Of a stretch of 64,000 bases of DNA, positions 15,675 to 24,000 are shown piece after piece. The position numbers and the translations under genes were made by a program. This DNA is from Prevotella sp. (GTDB lineage: Bacteria; Bacteroidota; Bacteroidia; Bacteroidales; Bacteroidaceae), in assembly GCA_017462915.1 (NCBI GenBank), contig JAFTQG010000038.1, positions 1 to 64,000 on the forward strand, read 5' to 3'. The first letter of the stretch is position 1; every line of letters starts with the position of its first letter. The notes under the pieces were generated by a model. The model saw only the letters and a list, made by a program, of their open reading frames with translations. It ran no database searches and was not told the origin of the DNA.

Positions 15675-16121
15675 TCAGCTCCGTTTCTCCAGAAGACTGT
15701 TGTCTCCCTCATATTCCGCAATCTTCCTCTTGAATGATTCTGGCATCTCCATGGAACAGTTGTGCACCGTATCGAAGAAGACCATCACGGTGGTGCACTC
15801 GCATTTCACCTCCTTTGTCCTTGTGTTGATGGCCCTTTGCAGCAGAGTGAAGCTCTTTGTGCCGAGATGTGTTATCTTTGTCTGCAAGACTATCTCGTCG
15901 GGATAGAATATCGGGGCAAGGAAATCGGCATTGACATGTGCCACGACTATTCCGAGACTGTCAAACACATGCTGTCCGAGGACATCGATGAAGTAGCGGG
16001 TCTTGCACATGTCGAACAGCGAGAAGTACACGGAATTGTTGATATGTCCGAACTTGTCGATGTCGGAGAAACGCAGTTGCGCCGGCATCTGGTAGCGGAA
16101 TGTCATTTCTTCTTTTTCCAT
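15675..16121 (-). CDS. Acyl-CoA thioesterase, 4-hydroxybenzoyl-CoA thioesterase/YbgC family (hotdog fold)
   Basis: 148 residues. The diagnostic RFSDIDKFGHINNSVYFSLFDMCKTRYF lies near residues 17-44, with the catalytic Asp in the FSDID..GHINN motif. It would hydrolyse acyl-CoA or acyl-ACP in the cytoplasm. The gene lies downstream of the acyl-CoA ligase on the same strand, with a 167-bp gap that holds a hairpin, so co-transcription is uncertain. The substrate is unknown. Confidence 0.85.
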   Translation of the reverse strand: MEKEEMTFRYQMPAQLRFSDIDKFGHINNSVYFSLFDMCKTRYFIDVLGQHVFDSLGIVVAHVNADFLAPIFYPDEIVLQTKITHLGTKSFTLLQRAINTRTKEVKCECTTVMVFFDTVHNCSMEMPESFKRKIAEYEGDNSLLEKRS

Positions 16122-16148
16122 TGTTTGCGTTTTTTATGCGTTTTTATG

Positions 16149-16180
16149 CGGTTATACGCTTTGACGGTTGTACGGTTTAG
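16149..16180. repeat. CGGT 8-bp-period repeat
   Basis: CGGTTATA CGCTTTGA CGGTTGTA CGGTTTAG: four 8-bp units with CGGT phase. Similar runs are at 18871, 19541, 20921, 39904 and 58790. Confidence 0.6.
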
Positions 16181-16213
16181 GTTTTGCTTCAGACAGCAAC
16201 ATCTTTCTATGAA

Positions 16214-16257
16214 GATACCGCCGGTGTCTCCTGTGATATGGAGACACAGACGGTATC
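16214..16257 (-). terminator. Hairpin after the acyl-CoA ligase
   Basis: GATACCG-CC-GGTGTCTCC / GGAGACAC-AGA-CGGTATC with an 8-nt loop, lying about 30 bp past the ligase stop. The following T-run is weak, so it could be a terminator or an mRNA-stabilising hairpin. Confidence 0.45.
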
Positions 16258-16288
16258 ATCTGTATTGGGTATTTTCATAGATAGGTTT

Positions 16289-17917
16289 CTACACTCTATA
16301 GAGCAGGCCGTTCTTGAGATCTGTCTCTGCTGTCTGCTTTATCTTGACATGGAGCTTCTTGCCAGTGGCGTTGAAAGGTATCTGCTCCACAAAGCGATAG
16401 TAGCGCGGACGCTTGAAATTGGCTATCGCGGAGCTCTCCTTGCAGTAGCTGTCAAGTTCTTCTGGAGTGAGCGACATGTCATCGCGCACGACATACGCCG
16501 TAACCATCTGTCCGCGTATCTTGTCAGGCACGGAGGTCACGATGCAGTCCTTCACCTTCGGATGCATATTGAGTACGGCCTCTATTTCTGTCGGATAGAT
16601 GTTCTCTCCCGAGGAGATTATCATGTCGTCCTTGCGTCCCACGATGGTGATGAACTGATGTTCGTCCCATGTGGCGAGGTCGTTGGTGTAGATGAAGCCC
16701 TTGTAGTATTTCCGCTCCGTCTCCTCATCGTTGTTGACATAGTAGTAAGGAGACTTGGCAGGTGAGCAGATTATAACCTCGCCGACTTCCTTTCCGTCGG
16801 TAGATGCAAGGTCTTCCGGTTCGGCGCGGTGGTCTTCGTAGACTTTCACTACCCTCACATCGTCGTCCACGCATGAAGCTCCTGCCGTCCCGGCGAAGTC
16901 CGGGAGGTCAAACGGGCGCAGGAATGTGTTCCAGAAAGTCTCCGTCGTGCCGTATCCGTTGAAGATGTTCGGCGTGAGCACATGCTGGTAACGGATGCAG
17001 GCTGAGCGTTCCAGCGGGCTGCCCATGGTTACGATACCTTTCAGGGCACTGATGTCGTATCCCTGGCGTTCCTGCTCGTCGGCGAGAGCTTCAAGGACTG
17101 TCGGCACTCCGATGATGAATGTTATCTTGTATTTCCAGACATGTTTCAGTGTCATGAGGGCATCGAACTTGCCCTGTATGACGAGTGATGCGCCGGCATA
17201 GAATACCACGCAAGGACCTGCACAGTGCAGACCGCCACGGTGGAACCACGGGGTGGTGTTCATCGTCACGTCCTTGTAGCTCATCGGGAAGTGTATCATG
17301 ACATCGTGGGCGGAGAGCACCTCGTTGATGCTCGTGATGCTGACACCTTTCGGGCGTCCTGTAGTGCCCGAGGTATAGAGACGTGTGGTCTCGTCATAGA
17401 TATTGTATTCACAGGTGAACGGCGGCTCTTCCTCAGAAGCGTCCTTTACATAGTCGTCATAGGAGATGATGTCTCCGCTTGTCTTTCCTCCCACGACGAT
17501 GATGCGCTTAGGAGTGTGCTCGGCAATCTCGACAGCCTTCAGCACGTCAGGGAGCTTGGAGTCGCAGCAGATGATCACCATAGGCTTGGAGTCCTCGATA
17601 TTGAACGACAGCTCTCCGCAGCTTACCCTGTAGCTCACGGGAGCGCAGACGCCATGCATCTTGTGGGCGGAGACGTATGAGAACGCGAACTCCGGGCAGT
17701 TGAGCAACTGCATCATGATGACATCGCCCTTGCTGAATCCGTCTTTTGCCAAGGCGTTGCACAGGCGGTTGACGTCACGGTTCAGCTCAGCGTATGTCCA
17801 TGTCTTGTCGGTCTGTGGGCATATCATGGCCTGCCTTCCTGCGTATCTCCGCACATTGCGCATGAAGCCTTCTATCCAGGTGTAACGGCTTTCGAAAATT
17901 GTCTTGAAATCATTCAT
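16289..17917 (-). CDS. AMP-forming acyl-CoA ligase (ANL superfamily)
   Basis: 542 residues; activates a carboxylic acid with ATP to the acyl-adenylate and then to the CoA thioester. Landmarks: P-loop-like YTSGTTGRPKGVS near 180-192, GYGTTETFWN near 318-327 (A5), the YTNDLATWDEHQFITIVGRKDDMIISSGENIYPTEIE stretch near 411-447 (A7/A8 hinge), and the C-terminal PFNATGKKLHVKIK with the catalytic lysine. Its closest family is medium/long-chain fatty-acid-CoA ligase, but the substrate is not readable from sequence. It has its own consensus promoter. Confidence 0.88.
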   Translation of the reverse strand: MNDFKTIFESRYTWIEGFMRNVRRYAGRQAMICPQTDKTWTYAELNRDVNRLCNALAKDGFSKGDVIMMQLLNCPEFAFSYVSAHKMHGVCAPVSYRVSCGELSFNIEDSKPMVIICCDSKLPDVLKAVEIAEHTPKRIIVVGGKTSGDIISYDDYVKDASEEEPPFTCEYNIYDETTRLYTSGTTGRPKGVSITSINEVLSAHDVMIHFPMSYKDVTMNTTPWFHRGGLHCAGPCVVFYAGASLVIQGKFDALMTLKHVWKYKITFIIGVPTVLEALADEQERQGYDISALKGIVTMGSPLERSACIRYQHVLTPNIFNGYGTTETFWNTFLRPFDLPDFAGTAGASCVDDDVRVVKVYEDHRAEPEDLASTDGKEVGEVIICSPAKSPYYYVNNDEETERKYYKGFIYTNDLATWDEHQFITIVGRKDDMIISSGENIYPTEIEAVLNMHPKVKDCIVTSVPDKIRGQMVTAYVVRDDMSLTPEELDSYCKESSAIANFKRPRYYRFVEQIPFNATGKKLHVKIKQTAETDLKNGLLYRV

Positions 17918-17973
17918 GTTCTTATATTATTTTACGTATTGAATATATAGTCAGTCACTTGCGTTCGTGTCTG

Positions 17974-18004
17974 CAAAATTAAATAAAGTGTCTGACGGAA
18001 CAAG
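17974..18004 (-). promoter_or_regulatory. Promoter for the acyl-CoA ligase
   Basis: Reading leftwards: CTTG (18004-18001), 19-nt spacer, TAATTTTG (17981-17974), then C; about 57 bp before the ATG. Confidence 0.65.
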
Positions 18005-18053
18005 AATGATTATGTCTAAAAATACTGGAATGTCGTTTTTTAAGGATGAAACG

Positions 18054-18806
18054 TCACTTCCCTTCGAGCCATTTGCACACCTCTGCTTTTCGTGTGCGGC
18101 TCACATTAATCTCCGGATAATGGTCTCCTGCGAGGTGTATGGCCATCTTTCCGTTCTCGAGTCTTTCCGTGCCGGCGACCTGCTCGAGAGGTATGATGTA
18201 TTTGCGGTTTACGCGCATGAAACGCCTCGGGTTGAGCTGTGCCGCGACGTCGTCAAGGGTGGTCTGCATGGCATACGATGTGCCATCCTGGAGCTTGATA
18301 TACGTGGTCTTCTGCTCCGAGACGATATACCTGATGTTTGCCGTGAGTATGACTTTCTCGCCCTTTGTGGTCTTGACGAGGAAACGCTCGCGGTATGTGT
18401 CTTCGCCCGTGACGTTTCGTCTCTGCCTGCGCCTGCGTGGCATGAGGAGATTGCGTGCCTTGCCTATGGCAGTCGCCAGCTCCTCCTCGCCGACGGGTTT
18501 GAGGAGATACGACAGACTGTTGTAGCCGAAAGCCTGCAACGCGTGTTCCTTATGTGTCGTGGCGAAGATTATCGGTGTGGTCTCCGGCGCATAGTTAAGG
18601 GCATCGAAGCTGAGGCCGTCCTCGAGCTGGATGTCGGCGATGATGATGTCTATGCCGTAGTGGCAGTATTGCAGGAAGCTCTTCGCCTGCTCCACAGAGG
18701 CGATGGGACCGATGACCTCCGCCTCCGGTTCTGCCTTCTCGAGCAGGTTTCTCAGGAGACGGTAGTCGTACATTTCATCTTCTATGACAAGTATCTTCAT
18801 GGGCAT
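18054..18806 (-). CDS. LytTR-family response regulator (orphan)
   Basis: 250 residues. Receiver domain 1-120: acidic pocket Asp10/Glu11 (VIEDEM), phospho-acceptor Asp58 (IIADIQLEDG), Thr83 and Lys103 (SYLLKPVG). A basic linker (MPRRRRQRRN) is followed by a LytTR DNA-binding domain about 145-250 (KTTKGEKVILTANIRYIVSEQKTTYIKLQDG...RFMRVNRKYIIPLEQV). The start may be the second Met (18800), which gives the usual MKILVIEDE. No sensor kinase gene is adjacent, although LytTR regulators usually sit next to a LytS/YehU-type histidine kinase. Confidence 0.93.
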   Translation of the reverse strand: MPMKILVIEDEMYDYRLLRNLLEKAEPEAEVIGPIASVEQAKSFLQYCHYGIDIIIADIQLEDGLSFDALNYAPETTPIIFATTHKEHALQAFGYNSLSYLLKPVGEEELATAIGKARNLLMPRRRRQRRNVTGEDTYRERFLVKTTKGEKVILTANIRYIVSEQKTTYIKLQDGTSYAMQTTLDDVAAQLNPRRFMRVNRKYIIPLEQVAGTERLENGKMAIHLAGDHYPEINVSRTRKAEVCKWLEGK

Positions 18807-18870
18807 TCTTAGGCAATATTAATGTCGGTATATAGTGGGATGTCTCTTATTATATATTATAAGGTGTAAG

Positions 18871-18929
18871 CGGTGATGCGGTTTTTATGGTTATACGATG
18901 GTGCGGTTTGCGGCTATGGATTACGGTTT
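18871..18929. repeat. CGGT 8-bp-period repeat
   Basis: CGGTGATG CGGTTTTT ATGGTTAT ACGATGGT, then GCGGTTTGCGGCTATGGATT and ACGG: a degenerate run with 8-bp phase upstream of the lytTR regulator. Confidence 0.5.
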
Positions 18930-19002
18930 TCAGGTAATGGGTATCTATATGCCACATGACTGTCCAAGCTCTTTACCGCCAAACCATACGGACATGCGCC
19001 TG

Positions 19003-19033
19003 CAAAGTTACGTTTTTTATTCAAGAACGGCAA
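19003..19033 (-). promoter_or_regulatory. Candidate promoter for the lytTR regulator
   Basis: Reading leftwards: TTG (19033-19031), 20-nt spacer, TAACTTTG (19010-19003), then C. It implies a leader of roughly 190 nt that includes the CGGT run at 18871. Confidence 0.5.
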
Positions 19034-19289
19034 GCGGTAGGGGGAAATTTGTTTATCAGAAAAGCGGTCAATATGCGGAAAACGAGCCGTACCCTGCGGT
19101 CTTCTTGCTCGTCCGACACCATTGGCAATGTCGGTTTCTGCACTTTCCACGCGCCAGAAGTTACTGCACGGGTTTTCAGATGCGCTGTTTATCATAATTT
19201 CTGCCCCATGGTATGAAAATGCGGATTTTGCCCGTAAACGATGCCGTCTCCTGCCGAAAATGGGGCGAAAAACGGCTTTTTCCTGTGCG

Positions 19290-19375
19290 AAATGTGACGG
19301 CTGACCGCCTTTTTCGTCACCTTTTGTATGGCAAAGGGTGACCTTTCGCTATGCAGAGGGTGACCTTTCGTAGCC
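19290..19375. repeat. 22-bp-phased palindrome array, element B
   Basis: GTSAC cores at 19294, 19316, 19338 and 19360, exactly 22 bp apart, in boxes such as AAAGGGTGACCTTTC (19334-19348) and AGAGGGTGACCTTTC (19356-19370). Between cores the sequence differs from the other elements. Confidence 0.85.
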
Positions 19376-19540
19376 TGTGAAATGTCTGCCAAAATATTAT
19401 TTTAAGGTAATGGGTTGATAATCAGGTGTTTGTAAAATGCAGAGAAATCGCGTATTTACGGGCTTTCCTTCACGAATCCCCTTTCAGACGATTCTCGGAG
19501 ACCGAAAATGCAGTGGGTTTTCTTTTCGAGAAGGTTCGTG

Positions 19541-19590
19541 TGGGTTGTGGTTGGTTGCGGTTATACGGTTGTGGGTTATTGGTTATATGT
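19541..19590. repeat. CGGT/GGTT 8-bp-period repeat
   Basis: TGGGTTGTGGTTGGTTG followed by CGGTTATA CGGTTGTG GGTTATTGG: another member of the CGGT repeat family. Confidence 0.5.
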
Positions 19591-19777
19591 TATGGATTTT
19601 ATAAAATCAAGAAGCATCTGCTAAATCTGCTAAATCTGCGTGCCGTAAAGACATGTTTCATACATTGTGTAGCGCATATTATGGTAAAATCGTCCGCCGA
19701 AAGGTGGGAAAATACGGAAAAATTACCGAAAATGGGTGTAAAATAGGTCGTTTGGGGTTAAATAGTGTGAATAATTG

Positions 19778-19808
19778 TTGCCTATTGTGTTTTTTGTTTG
19801 TAAATTTG
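19778..19808 (+). promoter_or_regulatory. Promoter for trxB
   Basis: TTG (19778-19780), 20-nt spacer, TAAATTTG (19801-19808), then C. The leader would be about 145 nt. Confidence 0.6.
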
Positions 19809-19959
19809 CAGATGGTTACGTCCTTGTCTTTCTGGCGGAGATGAAGGCTATTTCTGTTGCCGTGCATGTGCTTCTACAGGCTACAGCCATAGGGCTGGAA
19901 CAGCAGACGGTAATCCGATATACTGAAAACACTGAAAAACGAAAACTATAAAACACGAT

Positions 19960-20895
19960 ATGGAACATGTAAAGTGCTTGATAGTCGGTTCCGGACCGGC
20001 AGGATATACAGCAGCGATATATGCAGGACGCGCAGCTCTCGACCCAGTGGAATACTGCGGAATGCAGACCGGCGGCCAGTTGACACAGACCACGGAAGTG
20101 GAGAATTTCCCTGGTTACCCTGAAGGAGTGGATGGAAATCAGATGATGATGGACCTCCGTGCCCAGGCCGAACGCTTCGGTGCGGACATCCGCGACGGAG
20201 AGATTGTCGAGGCAGACCTGTCGCGTCGTCCTTTCGTCCTTACCGTGGACAACGGCGACAAGATAGAGGCGGAGACACTGATAATAGCCACAGGAGCGTC
20301 GGCAAAGTATCTCGGTCTTGACGACGAGAAGAAGTATGCAGGGCAGGGCGTCAGCGCCTGCGCCACCTGTGACGGCTTCTTCTACCGCAAGAAGACCGTT
20401 GCCGTAGTGGGAGGCGGTGACACAGCCTGTGAGGAGGCGATGTACCTCGCCGGCCTTGCCTCCAAGGTCTACCTCCTTGTGAGGAAACCTTTCCTCCGCG
20501 CTTCAGACGTGATGAAGAAGCGTGTCATGGAGAATGAGAAGATAGAAGTGCTCTTTGAGCATAACGCTGAAGGACTTTTCGGCGACAACGGCGTGGAGGG
20601 CGTCCATGTCGTGAAGCGCAAGGGAGAGCCCGACGAGGAGCATTACGACATAGCGATAGACGGATTCTTCCTCGCCATAGGCCATAAGCCAAACTCTGAT
20701 GTCTTCCGCAAATATGTGGAGACCGACGAGACAGGATTCATAAAGACCGAGGGCGACACGCCACGCACGAATATCCCGGGAGTCTTCGCCGCCGGCGATG
20801 TGGCAGACCCTCTGTACCGTCAGGCCATCTGCGCGGCAGCCTCGGGATGCAAGGCCGCCATGGAGGCAGACCGTTTCCTGAAAGAAAACGCATGA
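19960..20895 (+). CDS. trxB: Thioredoxin-disulfide reductase
   Basis: 311 residues; NADPH-dependent FAD enzyme that keeps thioredoxin reduced. FAD-binding GSGPAGYTAAIYAGRA near 10-25, redox-active Cys134-Ala-Thr-Cys137 in SACATCDGFF, NADPH-binding VVGGGDTACEEA, and the C-terminal FAD motif GVFAAGDVADP. It appears to be monocistronic. Confidence 0.97.
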   Translation: MEHVKCLIVGSGPAGYTAAIYAGRAALDPVEYCGMQTGGQLTQTTEVENFPGYPEGVDGNQMMMDLRAQAERFGADIRDGEIVEADLSRRPFVLTVDNGDKIEAETLIIATGASAKYLGLDDEKKYAGQGVSACATCDGFFYRKKTVAVVGGGDTACEEAMYLAGLASKVYLLVRKPFLRASDVMKKRVMENEKIEVLFEHNAEGLFGDNGVEGVHVVKRKGEPDEEHYDIAIDGFFLAIGHKPNSDVFRKYVETDETGFIKTEGDTPRTNIPGVFAAGDVADPLYRQAICAAASGCKAAMEADRFLKENA

Positions 20896-20920
20896 CGGTA
20901 TTTGCGGGTGTGAGGTGATG

Positions 20921-21012
20921 CGGTCTTACGGTTAGACGGAAGACAAGTATCTATTCCTGCTATATCGGCTATTCCGGCTATTACCATCACCACCCCAACA
21001 ACTAAACAACAA
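20921..21012 (+). repeat. Composite intergenic repeat upstream of the first pectinesterase gene
   Basis: Three modules in order: CGGTCTTA CGGTTAGA CGG (20921-20939); TATCTATTCC...CGGCTATTCC GGCTATTACC (20947-20986); CCCCAACAACTAAACAAC (20993-21010). The second and third modules recur in the same order and relative orientation at the fucP leader (3091-3326), and the first and third at 39904-39974. They end about 46 bp before the ATG at 21058. Confidence 0.65.
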
Positions 21013-21057
21013 ATTCACTTTTTATACTAATCAATTAAAACTTAAAAACAACTACTT

Positions 21058-24000
21058 ATGAAGAAATCAATGCGATTTGCTTTGATGTTGCTCCTGCTCC
21101 TTGCAGGTACAGTGACATCGTGGGCAGACTTCAAGGACTTCAGCGTGCGAGTTGACAACTCAGATCAGACGCTGTTGACCTCAGAAGAGACTGCTGAGCA
21201 ATGGAAGGCGTTTGAATTCAGCATCGCAGTGGGAGATGATGGCACAATAACCCGTGTCTCTGCTGAAGACGCAAATTTAGCGGCTACCATTAGTGGCAAG
21301 TATCATGGGGAACACGGATCCGCATCTCTGAAACTTGTTGTGCCTGTTGATGGTACTGTGAAAATCACTGTTGGACAGTGCCAGTTTAGCGGAAACGATA
21401 TCACAGTTACGAATAGTGTGGGTGATGTCGTGGCAAAAAAAACTCCGGTAAAGGCTTGCTGGAAGGACAATCCGGCAAATGTTACCGAGCTGTACTACAC
21501 AGGCGAGGCGACGACCCTTACCATCACAGGCATGGGTTACTGCCCTTATGTTGCAGTGGAGAAGAGCGAGGCTGTCATCAACAAGTACAACATCGTTTAC
21601 ACTCTCGGCACAGAGGCTGATGTGACAGGTAATGTCCCTGCCACAGTGACATGGACAGAGGGCGACACTTACGCTATCCCTGCCAACTACACTCTCTACA
21701 AGGAGGGCTATACACTGACAGGCTGGAATGACGGTGCAAATACTGTTGCTGTCGGCGCAGAGTATACTCCTGCCGCTGATGTGACAATGACTCCTGTCTT
21801 CACACAGAACACCGTATCTCTCGCAGACCGCAAAGAACCTGTGACATTGAAGTGGAACTTCCGCCGCGATCAGGGCGCACCTACTGTAGGATGGGAAGGA
21901 AAATCTGCACAGCCATGGGTGACACAGGCTACAGTCAACGGCGAGACTATCGACGTTAAGATGGATGTAACGACCAGCCCGGGCAAGTTCAACAACGGTT
22001 CTAATATAGACTGGGCACAGTGCAATAATGGTACGACATTCACTATCCCTAATGCTAAGGGTGCTGTCGTATCTCTTGAAGGATACAAAGCATTTGGTGC
22101 CGACGGCAAGACAGCAACCACTATCGACGGACAGAGCGACTACACCTCAGCAAATACTATAAACTACACCATAGCCAACACTGCGGAGAATATAAATGTT
22201 GTTATAGGTAACGATGCTGAGTATACAAGATATGTACAGACCGTTCTGCCAGTCGTAGAGCAGGGGGGTGGAACATTGAAAGAGAAAATTCTTTACACTA
22301 CAGACTTCACTGACTGGTCAAGTGTTTCTGCTTCTACAACAGAAACACAGGTGACAAAGCAGATGCTTGATGGCAATGACATTACGTTCACTCTTTATAA
22401 TGTAGCGGTAGACCCTAACGGAACGAACAGCAAGTTTACCAGTGACTGTGTTACTACAGGGTATATCCAGACGGCTAAGGCTGCTGATGCTACAGCTCCT
22501 TATATCGTGACATCACCAGTTGCAGATATCACGAAAATAACTTTCGTACAGGCAGCAACAGGCTCTAAGCGTGGAATGACTCTCTATGTTAAGGGTGATG
22601 GCGATGAGGACTGGGTCGCATTGCATGATGTTGCCATATCCAAGGCAAGTGGCGAGTCTTTGACTTATGATGTGAACCGTAAGAACTGTCAGATAAAGTT
22701 CGGCTCATTTGCAGTCGGACAGAACGGCTACCTCCTTTCATTGGAGATACAGGGCAATGTCCTTGTTGAGGGTGAGGAGTACACTTTATCTGCTACAGCG
22801 TCACCGGCTGAAGGTGGAACGGCAACAGTTTACCCTAAGGCCGATACATACATGGAGAATGACGAGGTTACACTCACAGCAACCGAGAACTTCGGATATG
22901 ACTTTGTAAACTGGACAGACAAGGATGGCGCTGTCATCTCTGAGGAAGCTAAGTTCAAGTACACTGTTACAGCGAATGCTGAGCTTACAGCAAACTTCAA
23001 GAAGGTCAATACCTATGCTCTTGACATAACTGTCGATGGCCTGGGTAAGGACTACATGATAAGCTACTCTCCTGCTCCTACAGTCGTAGAAGGCAAGAAG
23101 ATGTACGAGGAAGGCACAACTGTTACCGTTACAGCCGCTTCCAACGAGGTTGTCAAGTTTGCATCTTGGAGCGACGGCCAGACAACAGCCGAGATTTCAT
23201 GCAAGATGACAGAGGACATCGCTCTTACAGCATCATACACAGCTTCAGACTTCATTGCAATATGGGACTTCTATCAGCCAGGAAGCAATGGCCGTATCGC
23301 AGACTTCTCTGCTGAGGGCAACGAGGCTGCTTCTCTCGTCATGCGCGATGAGGCCGGCAACACTGCAAGCTGGCTCGACAAGTCTGAGGAAGCAGGAGGC
23401 TATGAAGGCCGTCCGGGCGGTGTCAACTGGAAGAATGATGTAGCCATAGGTACTTACTATTGGCAGACAAAGGTTGATGCAAGCAATTTCACAGAAATCA
23501 AGGTGAAATCTGCCATGGTATACAACTATAATGCCTATACAGTATACAACCTTGAGTACTCTCTTGATGGTGATAACTGGACAAAACTCGGTTCTATCAA
23601 TATGCCTGGACGCAAGAACTGGACAGACCTTTCAGTAGATGTTCCTTCCGCAGCCAACAACAAGGCTGAGGTTTACTTCCGCTGGATAGCAGACAAGACT
23701 TCTGCCATAGACGGTACAGAGTCTAAGAATGACGGTGCCTGCATCGGCGCAATCTATATCACTGGTATGGAGAAAATCTTCGATGACGGCAAGGCGCCTG
23801 TGGTTACTGCCACTGTTCCGGCAGAGGGAAGCAATACTGCAAGTGCTAATGGCAAGATTGTCCTTACATTTGACAAGAAGGTTCAGCTCACAGCTGATGC
23901 CAAGGCTACTCTCGGCACAACAGTTCTGAAGCCTGTTGTTTCCGGCACGACTGTCATCTGCGAGTATAAGGGTCTCTCTTACTCCACAGATTACACATTC

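Larger units (their letters stand above)
18807..19959. other. 1.15-kb non-coding region between lytTR gene and trxB
   Basis: Divergent intergenic region without a convincing gene. It holds CGGT 8-bp-period runs (18871-18929 and 19541-19590), a promoter for the lytTR gene, the 22-bp-phased palindrome array B (19294-19375), a CTGCTAAAT tandem (19617-19637) and the trxB promoter. Short frames such as 19192-19392 on the minus strand are translations of the repeat array and are not accepted as genes. Confidence 0.7.

Noticed and set aside
15433-15906. Plus-strand reading frame of 157 codons
   Set aside because: It covers the 66-bp duplication and the antisense of the thioesterase gene.
19192-19392. 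Minus-strand reading frame of 66 codons
   Set aside because: It is read through phased array B; the 22-bp period is not a multiple of 3, so apparent peptide repeats shift frame.
19426-19746. Plus-strand reading frame of 106 codons
   Set aside because: No recognisable domain, runs over CGGT repeats, and lies between promoters in non-coding DNA.
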